Assembly: GCF_000092065.1 (NCBI RefSeq)
Contig: NC_009357.1
Coordinates: 434,001-498,000 of the forward strand
Length of the DNA stretch: 64,000 nucleotides
Reading direction: 5' to 3'
Source of the DNA: Ostreococcus lucimarinus CCE9901
Taxonomy: Eukaryota; Chlorophyta; Mamiellophyceae; Mamiellales; Bathycoccaceae
Below the pieces are notes generated by a model that was not told where the DNA came from, searched no databases, and was given only the letters and a program-made list of their open reading frames with translations. A program made the translations under genes and the position numbers. Positions 9,805-19,569 of this stretch are shown here, piece by piece (within the stretch, counting starts at the first letter, position 1; each line of letters begins with the position of its first letter).

Positions 9805-11325
9805 TTATACGTGATGATGCGCCTGCGTCATCGGCTGGGGCATGAGGCAGGAATGCGTAGTGTAGTCCGCCGTGCGTTTGTTGAACGTCACCACGAACAG
9901 CTTGCTCAATTGCTGCATCACGCCTTCCACTGGTGGAGGCAAAAGAACGCTCACGAGTGAATCCTCTGCTTCCAAACTGGTCTGTTCCGAAACTTTCGTG
10001 ACGTTTTCTCGACCACTCGGCAGTGGAATGGCACCCGAATACTTTTTGCGTTCCATTTTCTCCCTTTGTTCGTTCGTCCAAGCGCTCGTCGTCGCGACAG
10101 CACCGGGTTCGGCGTTAGCTTCATCGCTTCCCTTGAATTTGAAAACCTCGGTACACGACACGCGACTGAGAAGGTTGACGTGCTGTGGCATTCCCGCCGC
10201 CTTGAACGCGCTGAACCACGGATCGTTGACGTTGGTAGATTTAAGGACATTCACGATTCGGCCATCAGAAGTCTTATCTCCCCACAGCGCGATACCTTCC
10301 GCCACGGCTCTGTCCGGTAACGAAAACGTCCGCTCGTCGTCGTTTCTCATGATTTCCTCTCGCAGGGAAGTCACATTGACGCCAATCTTCGTCAAAGGAT
10401 CCTCCGGTGCCGCTGTGATGGCTAATAATCGACGACTGCTTGACGAGAATTGAGTCCCCGCCGAATTCGAGCGCGGCGCCGCGAGTCCCACCACGGATAG
10501 GGCACCCAACGCCAACGCCGTCACTGACGCGGCGACCGTTTTCTTCCGCCGCTTCGGCGCCGGTTTCTTCAAATCTAACTGCGGTGATGGCGGAGTTTCA
10601 ATGATTGGAGCGTCTAACGGCGGTAACGGCAACTTGGGCGTCATCGTCGGGTACGGCGCCGGCACCATGACGGTCGGCAACGCCACCCCCGTGGCGGCTT
10701 GCAGATTCATCCTCAGCGCGTGATTCTCATTCGTCAAGTGCATCACCATCCCTTGCAACGCCCCGTTTTGTTTTTCCAGCGCACTCGCGCGCTTTTCTAA
10801 ATCCCTGACGTACTCCCGTTTCCGCGCTCGCATGTTCTTCGCGCTCTCGCGATTGCGTCGCAATCGCTCCAATCGCTCCGCCTCCGTCTCCGTCGCGTTC
10901 CCGTCCACCTTCCCCGCGCTCCTCGCCGACATCGACGACGTCCCACCGTCGTCCGACGACGTCCCTCCGCCCTTCCTTCCGCTCCCGCACTCGCTCTCCG
11001 CGCGTCCGCTCGCGTCCTCGTTCGTCGTCGTCGTCGCCCATCCCTCGCCGTCGTCGTCCGGCAGCCAATCGTCCAACATCGACTCCAGCGCCCCGAGTTC
11101 GTACGGAAACCCCTCCAGCACCCCGTCGTCGCGCGCGCCGTCGAATTCCAACCACTCGCTCGCGTCCGCGCGCGCTCGCGCCGTCGCGTCCGTCGTCGTC
11201 GTCGTCGGCACCGTCGCGTCGTCGCGCCGCGGTCGCCGCGCGATCGTCGCGTCGCGCTCGGGCGTGCGCGGCGGCGACGTCGACGACGCGCGGCGCGCGA
11301 CGTCGACGCCGTCGGACGGTTTCAT
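9805..11325 (-). CDS. Membrane-tethered bZIP transcription factor (bZIP17/28/ATF6-like)
   Basis: 506 aa, single exon. Near residues 150-210 the basic region has the N-x7-R signature (NRESAKNMR), followed by a leucine zipper with Leu every seven residues (DLEKRAS, ALEKQNG, ALQGMVM, HLTNENH, ALRMNL). The acidic N-terminus could be an activation domain. After a Pro-rich linker and a basic KRRKK stop comes one hydrophobic span (about 260-283), then a lumen-like tail of about 220 residues. That tail has RRLL some 12 residues beyond the span, the form of a site-1 protease cut site. This is the layout of ER-stress sensors released by regulated proteolysis. The ER-stress role is inferred from layout alone. 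Confidence 0.82.
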   Translation of the reverse strand: MKPSDGVDVARRASSTSPPRTPERDATIARRPRRDDATVPTTTTTDATARARADASEWLEFDGARDDGVLEGFPYELGALESMLDDWLPDDDGEGWATTTTNEDASGRAESECGSGRKGGGTSSDDGGTSSMSARSAGKVDGNATETEAERLERLRRNRESAKNMRARKREYVRDLEKRASALEKQNGALQGMVMHLTNENHALRMNLQAATGVALPTVMVPAPYPTMTPKLPLPPLDAPIIETPPSPQLDLKKPAPKRRKKTVAASVTALALGALSVVGLAAPRSNSAGTQFSSSSRRLLAITAAPEDPLTKIGVNVTSLREEIMRNDDERTFSLPDRAVAEGIALWGDKTSDGRIVNVLKSTNVNDPWFSAFKAAGMPQHVNLLSRVSCTEVFKFKGSDEANAEPGAVATTSAWTNEQREKMERKKYSGAIPLPSGRENVTKVSEQTSLEAEDSLVSVLLPPPVEGVMQQLSKLFVVTFNKRTADYTTHSCLMPQPMTQAHHHV

Positions 11326-11380
11326 CGTCGGCGTCCGGGCGCGGCGCGCGTCGCGATCGCGATCGCGCGGCGTCGCGAGA

Positions 11381-11388
11381 TGACGTCA
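11381..11388. promoter_or_regulatory. TGACGTCA palindrome upstream of bZIP gene
   Basis: A perfect CRE-type octamer lies 56 bp upstream of the bZIP start codon. bZIP dimers bind this sequence, so autoregulation is plausible. Confidence 0.45.
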
Positions 11389-11562
11389 AGATGAATCTTC
11401 GATCGCCGTCTCGGGGCGTCTCGGAAATCTCGGACGGATCGACGGCGATCCGATGGTCCGATTGTCCGATCGGACGCGCGAGGGCGAGGGAGACGCGAAG
11501 GCGAAGGCGAAGGCGAGACGAAGGTAAAGCGTGAAACGATGCGATGAAAAGAGACGAACGAA

Positions 11563-12753
11563 TCATGGATGGTCGAAGATGTCGCGCTCGGGGGAGGCGG
11601 CGATGCTGGCGAAGACGGGGAGACGACGGAGGTCGTCGTCGTCGTCGTCGTCGTCGGAGACGTCGTCGGAGGCGCGCGCGGAGACGCGCGCGGCGGAAGG
11701 ATCGGTGGTGGTGGTGAGGGAGACGGGTTTGACGTCGGTGGTGCGCTCGGGGACGGCGCCGGGGACGGCGCGCGCGGTCGAACGGTCGTCGGTGGTGGTG
11801 AGAGTGGCGTCGTCGACGAGGGCGGAATCGTCGCGGAACGCGGCTCGACGCGCGGGACGCGGATCGAGCGGCGCGGGGGTGCCTAAGAATGCGTCTCCCC
11901 AGTCCGTGACGCCCGTCGATGCGCCGGATATGAGCGCCGATAGCGCCGTGCGGTGTTGCGTGGCCATCTCACCGGTAGACGCGACGTCATTCGGTCTGTA
12001 ATGGATGAATCGACATCGAGAACCGTACGGGCAATTGCCCTGCGCGGCAAACGTCCTGCACACCTCCGTCTTGTACTTTGGGTGACGTAGCACCGGACGA
12101 AGCTCATCGCGACCGTGTGCGAATTGACATTTGGCGCCATAACGACACGACCCACTCTCCTCCCAGCTGCGACAGAGCTCCGTCTTGTACAACGAGTGCT
12201 GTTGCTTGGGCGATCCCGGACTCGCGCCGCCGCCGTACGCCGGACTCGCGCTCAGAGACCTCGCGCCGTCATCCCGCGAGTTTCCGCCTTGATCGCCGTA
12301 CCCACCGTACGCGGGGGAGCGCGGTGACGTGAGACTGACTCCGAAACTCGATGCCGGCGACGTCGGGCTGAGATTGAGTTGAAACATCCCTTGCGCCAGG
12401 TGCGCGTCGTTCGCCTGATGCGAAGACCGAGAGTACGCGCTCGCGCTCGATCCCGTGAGATCGCTTCCATACGGCGTTTGGTGCATCGCGCGCTGCGGTG
12501 ACTGCGATACCGAATGTACACCATATCGAGACAGTATGGGCGACTGCGGTAACACCGTCGCGGTCGGGATGTCATCGTACGCGCTCGTCGGCGTCCTCGG
12601 GGGCGTTCTCGGCGGGCTCGCGCGCTCCGCGTCCGCGTACGTCGAGATCAACGCGCTCGAGAAATGCTCGGAAAGCTCCCGCGCGCGCTCGAGGGGGTCG
12701 AACAGCGCGCTCAAGTCGTCATCCTCGGCGTGCTCCGCGCCCGAGCGCCGCAT
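11563..12753 (-). CDS. CCCH tandem zinc-finger protein (TIS11/TTP-like)
   Basis: 396 aa. Two CCCH fingers with exact C-x8-C-x5-C-x3-H spacing begin [15 protein letters not shown] and [15 protein letters not shown] and are separated by about 18 residues. That is the tandem finger of the TIS11/tristetraprolin class, which binds AU-rich elements in mRNA 3' UTRs and recruits deadenylases. The N-terminus is Ser/Pro-rich with many SP and TP pairs. An aspartate run (DDDDDDDD) encoded by a GTC repeat lies near the C-terminus, which ends [10 protein letters not shown]. Domain assignment is firm; a cytoplasmic mRNA-decay role is inferred from the family. Confidence 0.9.
   Translation of the reverse strand: MRRSGAEHAEDDDLSALFDPLERARELSEHFSSALISTYADAERASPPRTPPRTPTSAYDDIPTATVLPQSPILSRYGVHSVSQSPQRAMHQTPYGSDLTGSSASAYSRSSHQANDAHLAQGMFQLNLSPTSPASSFGVSLTSPRSPAYGGYGDQGGNSRDDGARSLSASPAYGGGASPGSPKQQHSLYKTELCRSWEESGSCRYGAKCQFAHGRDELRPVLRHPKYKTEVCRTFAAQGNCPYGSRCRFIHYRPNDVASTGEMATQHRTALSALISGASTGVTDWGDAFLGTPAPLDPRPARRAAFRDDSALVDDATLTTTDDRSTARAVPGAVPERTTDVKPVSLTTTTDPSAARVSARASDDVSDDDDDDDDLRRLPVFASIAASPERDIFDHP
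11632..11656. repeat. GTC trinucleotide repeat in coding sequence
   Basis: About eight GTC units. Read on the minus strand they encode the poly-Asp run near the C-terminus of the CCCH protein. Confidence 0.8.
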
Positions 12754-13059
12754 ATCGAAAGATAAAGTTTTTGGGACGGTGCTCGCGCGGAACCTCGGCG
12801 CGCGCGCGCGACAGACGGAGAAGGCTTAAGCGTCGACCGACACGTCCGCGCGCGCGTGTGCGCGGGTAAAATATACCGAGAATAAATCTTCGATAAGATT
12901 CGCGCGTTGGTCGCGGCGCGTTGGACGCGCGCGCTTGTGTTCACACGACAAATTTTCGTGGGCACTCAGAACCAACATTGTTAGCTTACGAGACGAGAAC
13001 ACGAGAACGACGACGCATCGCGTGTGTAGCGCCGTCGGTTGCGCTGTTATTGAATAGAG
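12754..13059. other. Intergenic: promoter side of the CCCH gene
   Basis: 306 bp without a credible ORF. An A/T-rich patch near 12866-12900 includes AAAATATACC and the inverted pair AATCTTCG/CGATAAGATT, unusual for this GC-rich locus and plausibly the core promoter of the minus-strand CCCH gene. No element A is present. Confidence 0.4.
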
Positions 13060-14625
13060 CTAGACGTATTTCAAGTACGTATCGAGGTGCACGCCGAGGT
13101 TTTGTGCGAGTCTTTCGGCTAAATCACGAGAGATGTTGCATTGGTACAGCCCACCCTCCATCGCGCTCCCGCGGTTGATGGAGAGCATTCCGAGCTGCGT
13201 CATGCTCGAGATTTGCATAAAGACGTCGGCGCTGAGGAGCTCCTCCTCAAGATCTGCGACTTCAGCGCCGTGTTCATCGCATGCTGAGCGTGTGATAAAG
13301 TGAAACCACGCGATAAGACGTTCGAGCTTGAAGACACGTCGTTTATCCACGGCGGCTTCAGCGGCGGCGGCTCGTTCTCGATCTTGCGCGTTTCGATCCT
13401 TGCGCTTGGCCCTTGCCACGTGCCCTTCTATTTGACCGCCAAACATGCGCTTGTCCACCTCATCAGAGTTGTGCGAGCACAGAAATGCTGCGACTAATAA
13501 GAATTTCGTCAGACGCGGGATCTCGAAATCCAAACGTCCACCCGCGCCGCTTCCCGTGGCGTCGCGCCGCACCGGCCATTCGCCGCGACCGAGAGCCAAC
13601 GCCGCCGGGCTCAGCGGCACGGTTAATCCCGTGTGCACGTTCGGTTGCTCCCGCTTCGGCGCCGACGACGAACCTCCGTCTCTCGCATTAGCGCACTCAT
13701 CTCCTTTCGTCGATCCTTTCTTCGAGTTCAACGCCGCGTACAGCGCTCGAGGTTCGGGAAGCGGATCGCCCCGCGCGCGCGCTTCCTCGTACGGCTTGAC
13801 GTACTGCGCCCACAATGGCGCCACAGTGGCGCGCAGCTCGTGTAAATTCCTACACGTCGCCGTGAACGTGTTCAGCATAACACCTAAGAACCCATTGTAC
13901 AGCATCTCGTCCGCATCCGACGGGCGTTCCTTTAACAAGATGTACCGCAGCTCCTCTCGAGAGTACGCCGGAAAGTAAACGCCCTCGTACGGCGTCGTCC
14001 CCGACGCCGAACAAAACGTATCCCAACCCTGTTCACCGATGAAAATCACGATCACCTTCCGACAACTCAACTCCGCGAGTCGCAAAAACGCATTCAACAC
14101 CGGTTCACCTCGCCACTGTAACATTCTCTGCGCCTCGTCGACGACGACGTAACACGCCCGCGCGCCCGGACTCGCCGGCAAGTGCGCGCGTAAAATCTCC
14201 ACTAAATCACTAAACCTATCGCACTTCAGCGCCTTTTTCACCTGCTCTGCGCTCGCACGTCTCAAACTCTCGCTCGACCGCACCAAATACGGCGTCAGCT
14301 CCTCCACCACCGCCTCGTACAACAGCTTCGGCGCGTGCTCCGTGGCGCACGACGCGTACGCCCACGGCCGTCCGCTCCTCCCGACGACGTCCCGCACGAT
14401 CGACGTCTTCCCCGTCACCGGCGGTCCGTGGACGTACATCGCCGGATGATCGTCCCTCGCGCCTCCCAGCGCGCGCACCAGGCCCTCGATCGACGCCTTC
14501 CGTCCTCCCCAGCGCGCGCACGCGTCGCGGATGAATCCTTCCTCGTCCCGTTCGATCGCATCGCGCGACGCGCGCGCGTCGTCGTCGTCGCTCGCGTCGC
14601 CCATCGCGACGTCATCGACGCGCAT
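13060..14625 (-). CDS. ORC5: Origin recognition complex subunit 5
   Basis: 521 aa from the ATG at 14625, or 514 aa from 14604. The AAA+ core has a Walker A motif, GPPVTGKTS (about residue 64), and Walker B, VVVDEAQRM (about residue 158). These are followed by FLRLAELSCRKVIVIFIGEQGWDTF and the ORC5 signature around the PYEGVYFPAYSREELRYIL segment. The C-terminal half holds the ORC5 winged-helix region. The protein is part of the six-subunit ATPase that marks replication origins in the nucleus. The frame remains open above 14625, but that sequence is Arg-rich and reads like promoter DNA. The gene is divergent from eS6. Confidence 0.9.
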   Translation of the reverse strand: MRVDDVAMGDASDDDDARASRDAIERDEEGFIRDACARWGGRKASIEGLVRALGGARDDHPAMYVHGPPVTGKTSIVRDVVGRSGRPWAYASCATEHAPKLLYEAVVEELTPYLVRSSESLRRASAEQVKKALKCDRFSDLVEILRAHLPASPGARACYVVVDEAQRMLQWRGEPVLNAFLRLAELSCRKVIVIFIGEQGWDTFCSASGTTPYEGVYFPAYSREELRYILLKERPSDADEMLYNGFLGVMLNTFTATCRNLHELRATVAPLWAQYVKPYEEARARGDPLPEPRALYAALNSKKGSTKGDECANARDGGSSSAPKREQPNVHTGLTVPLSPAALALGRGEWPVRRDATGSGAGGRLDFEIPRLTKFLLVAAFLCSHNSDEVDKRMFGGQIEGHVARAKRKDRNAQDRERAAAAEAAVDKRRVFKLERLIAWFHFITRSACDEHGAEVADLEEELLSADVFMQISSMTQLGMLSINRGSAMEGGLYQCNISRDLAERLAQNLGVHLDTYLKYV

Positions 14626-14835
14626 CGACGCCCGCGCGTCGCTCGCCGCGCGCGGTCGCGCGTCGCGCGCCGTCGTCGTCTCTCGCGCCGCGCGCGCGCG
14701 CGGCTGTCGACGCGCGTTCGAACGCGCGACGGCCGACGCGCGACGCGCGCGCACGTGGGGTTCGCGCGAGCTCCGATGCGTGCGCGTCAACCAACCGAAT
14801 GTCCGAAATAAATACAGATTCAAAACAGCACGCGG

Positions 14836-14850
14836 ACTGTTTGCGCGTGC
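14836..14850 (+). promoter_or_regulatory. Element A copy (one mismatch) in ORC5/eS6 promoter
   Basis: ACTGTTTGCGCGTGC matches the recurrent element ACTGTTTRCSCRYAC at 14 of 15 positions. It ends 103 bp upstream of the eS6 ATG and points toward it. Confidence 0.55.
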
Positions 14851-14953
14851 GATGCACACGCGTCCGTGTTTCTTCGCGGCGCGCCCCCGAGACGCGACGC
14901 GCGCGCGGGCGCGCCGCGCCGTCGCCCTCTTTCGACGACGCGCGCGCGCGACC

Positions 14954-16039
14954 ATGAAGGTGCGTCCATCGACGGGCGACGCGGGATGACGATGGGGATG
15001 ATTACGGCGCGCGACGACGGACGGCGCGCGACGACGGACGCGCGACGACGCGCGCGGACGCGACGGCGGACGCGAACGACGCGGGTTTGCGCGACGCGAC
15101 GATCGGGGACTGACGACGACGACGACGACGACGCGCGTGATCCACAGCTCAACATCGCGAACCCGCAGACCGGGGCGCAGAAGAAGATCGAGATCGTCGA
15201 TGAGAACAAGCTCCGATGCTTCTACGATAAGCGCATCTCCGCGGAGGTGGAGGGCGATGAACTCGGTGATGTGCGTGTTAGGGCTTTGCGATGCGACGCG
15301 ACGCGATGAAGCCGAGGACGCGAACGATGCGCGCGCGCGGACGCGACGGTGGTGCGCGTGGATGATTGATGAAGATAATGATGATCGTGAATTCGTACTG
15401 ACCGCGCGTGTGATGCGCTCGTTTCGTCGATAGGAATGGAAAGGCTACATCTTTAAGATCATGGGTGGCAACGACAAGCAAGGGTTTGGGATGAAGCAAG
15501 GCGTGTTGACGAACCAACGCGTGTTCTTGCTCATGTCTCAGGGCACGAGTGGTTTCCGTGGGAACGGTCGCCGTAAGGGTGAGCGCCGTCGTAAGGCGTG
15601 CCGTGGTTGCATCGTCTCCCAAGACATCGCTGTTTTGAACTTGCTCATCGTCAAGCAAGGCGACGCCGAGGTTCCGGGTTTGACGGATACCGAAGTCGCG
15701 CGCTTGCGTGGTCCGAAGCGTGCGAGCAAGATTCGCAAGCTCTTCGCGTTAACGAAGGAAGACGACGTTCGTCAGTACGTGAACACGTACCGCCGTGAGT
15801 TTGAATCCGCGACTGGCAAGAAGAAGTCCAAGGCGCCGAAGATTCAACGTCTCGTCACCCCGCTCGTCATCAAGCGCAAGCACGCGCGCGCGGCGGCGAA
15901 GAAAGTTAAGCAAGCCAAGTCCAAGGCGGAAGCCGCGGAATACCACAAGGTCCTTGCCCTCCGCATCCGAGAACAACGCGAGCGCAGAAGCGAATCCCTC
16001 GCCAAGCGCCGTGCGTCCTCCGTCGCGAAGAAGGCGTAG
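14954..16039 (+). CDS. RPS6: 40S ribosomal protein eS6
   Basis: Three exons: 14954-14959 (only ATG AAG), 15148-15270 and 15434-16039, giving 244 aa, the usual eS6 length. Both introns have GTGCGT donors and CTGAC branch sites (15110-15114 and 15398-15402). The spliced product begins [15 protein letters not shown], continues [13 protein letters not shown] across the second junction and [16 protein letters not shown], and ends with an [13 protein letters not shown] tail, the region phosphorylated by S6 kinases. It is a structural protein of the small cytosolic subunit. The two-codon first exon means an ORF caller sees only the third exon. Element A lies upstream. Confidence 0.96.
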
Positions 16040-16284
16040 GCTGAGGCAAAGATTTCTACTAGTGAAATGGATGGGATTTGGTGATTTAGTGTACTCAGAG
16101 ACGGAGATTGATCGCGACGCCGGTGACGCATCGCGAAACAAAGCTTAGCAGCTTACTATTCTTCGCACGCGACTTGTAATCGATGCGACGAAAATTCAAA
16201 AACACGCCGACGCGCATCAAACGCCCCCTCCGGAAAGTGGAATTCATTTTGAAACCAACCGTCGGCATCACACATCGCCGCGCG

Positions 16285-16914
16285 ATGGATTCGCTCGCCT
16301 CGCGCGCTGTCGCGTCGACGACCGTGTTAAAGACCGGTCCACGATCGATGCGCTCGCCGCGTCTGTCGATGCGACGCGCGGGTTCGTCGCGCGACAAAGT
16401 GTTAACTCGAATGGGACACGGCGACTCGTCGATGAGCGAAGACGAAGACGATTACGCGAGCGACATCAATCGCACGCCGTACTACACCCAAACCGAGCGC
16501 AAGTTTTTAGACATGATCACGATTCAGGCCTTGAAGAACTTGCTGCACTTTTTGCAGGAGACGAACGGCGAGATGCACATGTATTTGCACAACCACATCA
16601 CCGAAAATCCGTTTGAGCTCAGCGAGACGAGGTCGATGGAGGATTGGTTGACAGATCTCGCGGCGAAACCGTTGACGCGGGTGAACGATCCGCGGCGTTC
16701 ATCCGTGCCCGGGCCGGCGATGGACGAGGAGGCGTTGAGAAAGGGGCGAGAGATATCGCCGAGAGATTTAGTTGAGAGGATATTACAAGCGCGCTCAAAC
16801 GTCGCGGAAGAACTAACCAGAGAGCTGAGCGCGCCTCGTCTGGCGGTGAAAAACAATAAAATATTTACCGCGGCGTTGGCGTCGACGTTTCGATTGAGTG
16901 ATGACGACGTTTGA
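16285..16914 (+). CDS. RbcX-like Rubisco assembly chaperone, plastid-targeted
   Basis: 209 aa from the ATG at 16285. The N-terminal 45 residues (Ser/Arg/Ala/Thr-rich, no acidic residue at first) look like a transit peptide. The core has ITIQALKNLLHFLQETNGEM, then MYLHNHI, and a later VERILQARSNVAEEL helix. This follows the all-helical RbcX pattern, in which a conserved helix carries an RILxxR motif. Plastid RbcX dimers stabilise RbcL during Rubisco holoenzyme assembly. The match is by motif pattern only and the insertion between helices is longer than usual, so I hold the family call at moderate confidence. It lies downstream of eS6 on the same strand. Confidence 0.55.
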   Translation: MDSLASRAVASTTVLKTGPRSMRSPRLSMRRAGSSRDKVLTRMGHGDSSMSEDEDDYASDINRTPYYTQTERKFLDMITIQALKNLLHFLQETNGEMHMYLHNHITENPFELSETRSMEDWLTDLAAKPLTRVNDPRRSSVPGPAMDEEALRKGREISPRDLVERILQARSNVAEELTRELSAPRLAVKNNKIFTAALASTFRLSDDDV

Positions 16915-17128
16915 TGACGACGTTTAGTTTAGGAAAACATCCGCGCGCGCAAAGTAGCCACGCGCGCGGGGATTTAAATTAATGTGACCTGTCGCGTTCC
17001 AACAGCGCATCGTTCGCGCGTCGTCGATTCGTCCGCGCGCGCGTCGACGCGCTGTCGCTCGTCTCGTTTCAGTATAGTACATCTAAAAGTTTCAAGTTTC
17101 TAGTCGACAAAACGTCGATGAAAAAAGT

Positions 17129-19489
17129 CTACGCGAGATAAACGTACATTTTTCGATCGCTCGGATCCCTCTCGATGTATTCACGCTCAATCAAGGTCTC
17201 GATGTGTTTTTTGATATCCGCGGGTGTGGGCATGAAACGGTTCCTGACTTGAGCCGTGACTTCCATGACGATGCTGTTGTGATCGAGCCGCTTCTTCGCC
17301 TTCATCACGCGCACAATGGTGGCCTCGATCTGCGGCTTACGATCGTCTACGATTTTGCTTTTCGTCAACGATCTTTCGTGATCGTTCTCTCGCTTGGCAG
17401 AAATGGACAAGATTTTGACCTTGGTCGTCTTAGATGAGAAGTCTCGATTGACTTGAAACGAGTCTCCCAAGCTCACATCTTTCCCAGCGGGCAACTTTGT
17501 GAGAATATTTTTCCCCTTGACGCACGAAAGCGCTTGCAAGCAACCCTTGAGCTCGTCGCCTATCATTCCAGTAAGATCCGAAATATCTTTTGTGGTCAAA
17601 GTCTCGTGCGTGTTGAAAAGCATGAGGACACACATGTGCAGCGTCGACGCAGAAATTTCATATTCACCGCTCGCAAACCTAGCCTTAATGTCGGCCCGGC
17701 CCATGTTCGCCTGCCAAGTGAGCTTTCGACCGGCGTGACGCGAGAGGTAGAAATTTTCAAAAACCTTGCACGTCCTCTCGCATTCATGGGGTAAGTTGAT
17801 CGGAGTTTTATGCACCTTCAAGGGCCAGGCTCCGGTGGTCAACACCGAGACATTTACTTCCATCGATCCCGAGCCTCTTGAGTAAACACCTTCAAACTCC
17901 CTCGTCAAGTCACCCGAAGTGAGCATGTCGTTGAACATGCCCTCCATTCTACTCGTGAATGTAAATCCACAATCGTCCTTGAGTTTACCGATGAACGCGA
18001 GCTCGTTATCGTCGCTTGCGGAGCGCTTGTTTAGCAACCTCTTCGACAAGTGTTGGCGATAATAATTCTCAAACACATCCTTCTCGTGAAATAGGTGGAA
18101 GAGCCCCATCGATCGGTTCAGGATGATCTCCAGTTCGCTCTGACTCGCGTCTTTTGACGATTTCCTCAACATGTGATCCAAATAAAGCGACAAATACTCG
18201 GGTGATCTAGGATTCAAGTTTGCGACGAGTTGATACGCCTGATTGCACTGCGACTCGATGAGGCGATTATTTGCAAACGCCTCGATCAAGATTGTGTCAT
18301 ACTTCTCCTTGAATTTGAAAAGCTCTTCGACAAACTGTGTCGGATTCTTTTCATTTTCTAAATCATTCACGATCGACTTGCCGATTTCCTTAAGATGATT
18401 GAACATCACGTCTGGAATACCCTCGAGATCGTCCATCGTCGAAAACAGCGAGTACATGCGACGCAAGTTTTCGATCTGGTTCGCTCGAAGCATGTGCACC
18501 ATGCCACTCGTAGCGTTATGCAATAGTGATTGTGACATCTCCTTCAATAACTGGTTGCGCGCTTGCTCAAGTAAAAGGCCTGTTGTTCGAGGAGCCATGT
18601 AAGCTTCACTTCGGTCCTTCTCTTGCGCCAGTCTCGCCTCCGCCATCCTCAAGAACGTCGGGCAGTCGTCGATATCGATTCGTTTCTGCGCCACCGCCTT
18701 GTAGTAAGATCTTGTCTCATCGAGCATTTTAACTTCGAACTCATCTACGTAAACAGATTCGTGCAAAGTGAGTAACATGGACGTCACCTTTTGCAACGCG
18801 TCCCTATCCACGCTCTCGCCGTCGCGCTCGCGGCGGATCAAATCTAACATGCACGAGTGCATCCGTCGTCTAATGCGTGGATTATTTACCACACACTCCC
18901 TCCAAAGCGTTATTACGAGATCCCCCACGGGTTCTAAGTTCGCGTTCCCGCTCCGCTTCAAGTGCACGCGATCGAGATAGATGAAGACGTCGGTCAGCAT
19001 TTGCGCGCTCTTTCTGTGCCGCGCAAATCGCGTCTCCAAATCCTTCAAAAATTCAACATCCCCCACCACGTCCGCGATCTTACTCGCCACGTGCAAGCAC
19101 AAATGATCTGTTACCGCGTCGCTTATGGTGTTATACAGCGCATCACCCTGTTTCCGAAGCACCAACGCGTACGCCTTACCGTACAGCTCCTCGTACGACA
19201 ACCCTTCGCTGCTCAGGTTCAACAGCTCCGTCGTCGCCGTTCGAAGCGTTCGAAGCGTCGTCTCCACGAACGACGGATCGGCGTCCACGCGATGTCTGAA
19301 CGGTTCCAACGCCGTCGTCGTCGCCGTCGTCGCCGCGCGCGAGCGCGCGCGCGACGCCTGTCCCGACGCGTCGCGTTTCCGTCCCACGACGCCGTCGCGC
19401 TCGCGCTCGCGCGCGCGCGCGTCGCTCGCCGCGCGCGCGCGCGCGTCGTCGCCGTCGACCGCGTCGCGCGCGTTCGCCGCGCGCGTCAT
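17129..19489 (-). CDS. CUL3: Cullin 3-type ubiquitin ligase scaffold
   Basis: 786 aa, single exon. The first 60 residues are basic and variable. The cullin repeat region starts with LLNLSSEGLSYEELYGKAYALVL, close to CUL3 in wording. The cullin homology domain contains FENYYRQHLSKRLLNKRS and GFTFTSRMEGMFNDM. The C-terminal winged helix has the neddylation segment IVRVMKAKKRLDHN (acceptor Lys near 730), and the protein ends MYVYLA as cullins do. CUL3 bridges BTB-domain substrate receptors and the RBX1 RING protein. The start codon is 80 bp from the divergent WRC gene. Confidence 0.93.
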   Translation of the reverse strand: MTRAANARDAVDGDDARARAASDARARERERDGVVGRKRDASGQASRARSRAATTATTTALEPFRHRVDADPSFVETTLRTLRTATTELLNLSSEGLSYEELYGKAYALVLRKQGDALYNTISDAVTDHLCLHVASKIADVVGDVEFLKDLETRFARHRKSAQMLTDVFIYLDRVHLKRSGNANLEPVGDLVITLWRECVVNNPRIRRRMHSCMLDLIRRERDGESVDRDALQKVTSMLLTLHESVYVDEFEVKMLDETRSYYKAVAQKRIDIDDCPTFLRMAEARLAQEKDRSEAYMAPRTTGLLLEQARNQLLKEMSQSLLHNATSGMVHMLRANQIENLRRMYSLFSTMDDLEGIPDVMFNHLKEIGKSIVNDLENEKNPTQFVEELFKFKEKYDTILIEAFANNRLIESQCNQAYQLVANLNPRSPEYLSLYLDHMLRKSSKDASQSELEIILNRSMGLFHLFHEKDVFENYYRQHLSKRLLNKRSASDDNELAFIGKLKDDCGFTFTSRMEGMFNDMLTSGDLTREFEGVYSRGSGSMEVNVSVLTTGAWPLKVHKTPINLPHECERTCKVFENFYLSRHAGRKLTWQANMGRADIKARFASGEYEISASTLHMCVLMLFNTHETLTTKDISDLTGMIGDELKGCLQALSCVKGKNILTKLPAGKDVSLGDSFQVNRDFSSKTTKVKILSISAKRENDHERSLTKSKIVDDRKPQIEATIVRVMKAKKRLDHNSIVMEVTAQVRNRFMPTPADIKKHIETLIEREYIERDPSDRKMYVYLA

Positions 19490-19569
19490 CGCCGCCGGGC
19501 GCGCTGTGCCGATCGTTCGCTGGATTCGAATCGAGCCGAGTCGAATCGCGACAGACGGCGACGCGCTTC

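Noticed and set aside
14960-15147. Possible box C/D snoRNA in eS6 intron 1 (GATGATT and CTGA)
   Set aside because: The boxes are imperfect, no terminal stem is visible, and the CTGA belongs to the branch site.
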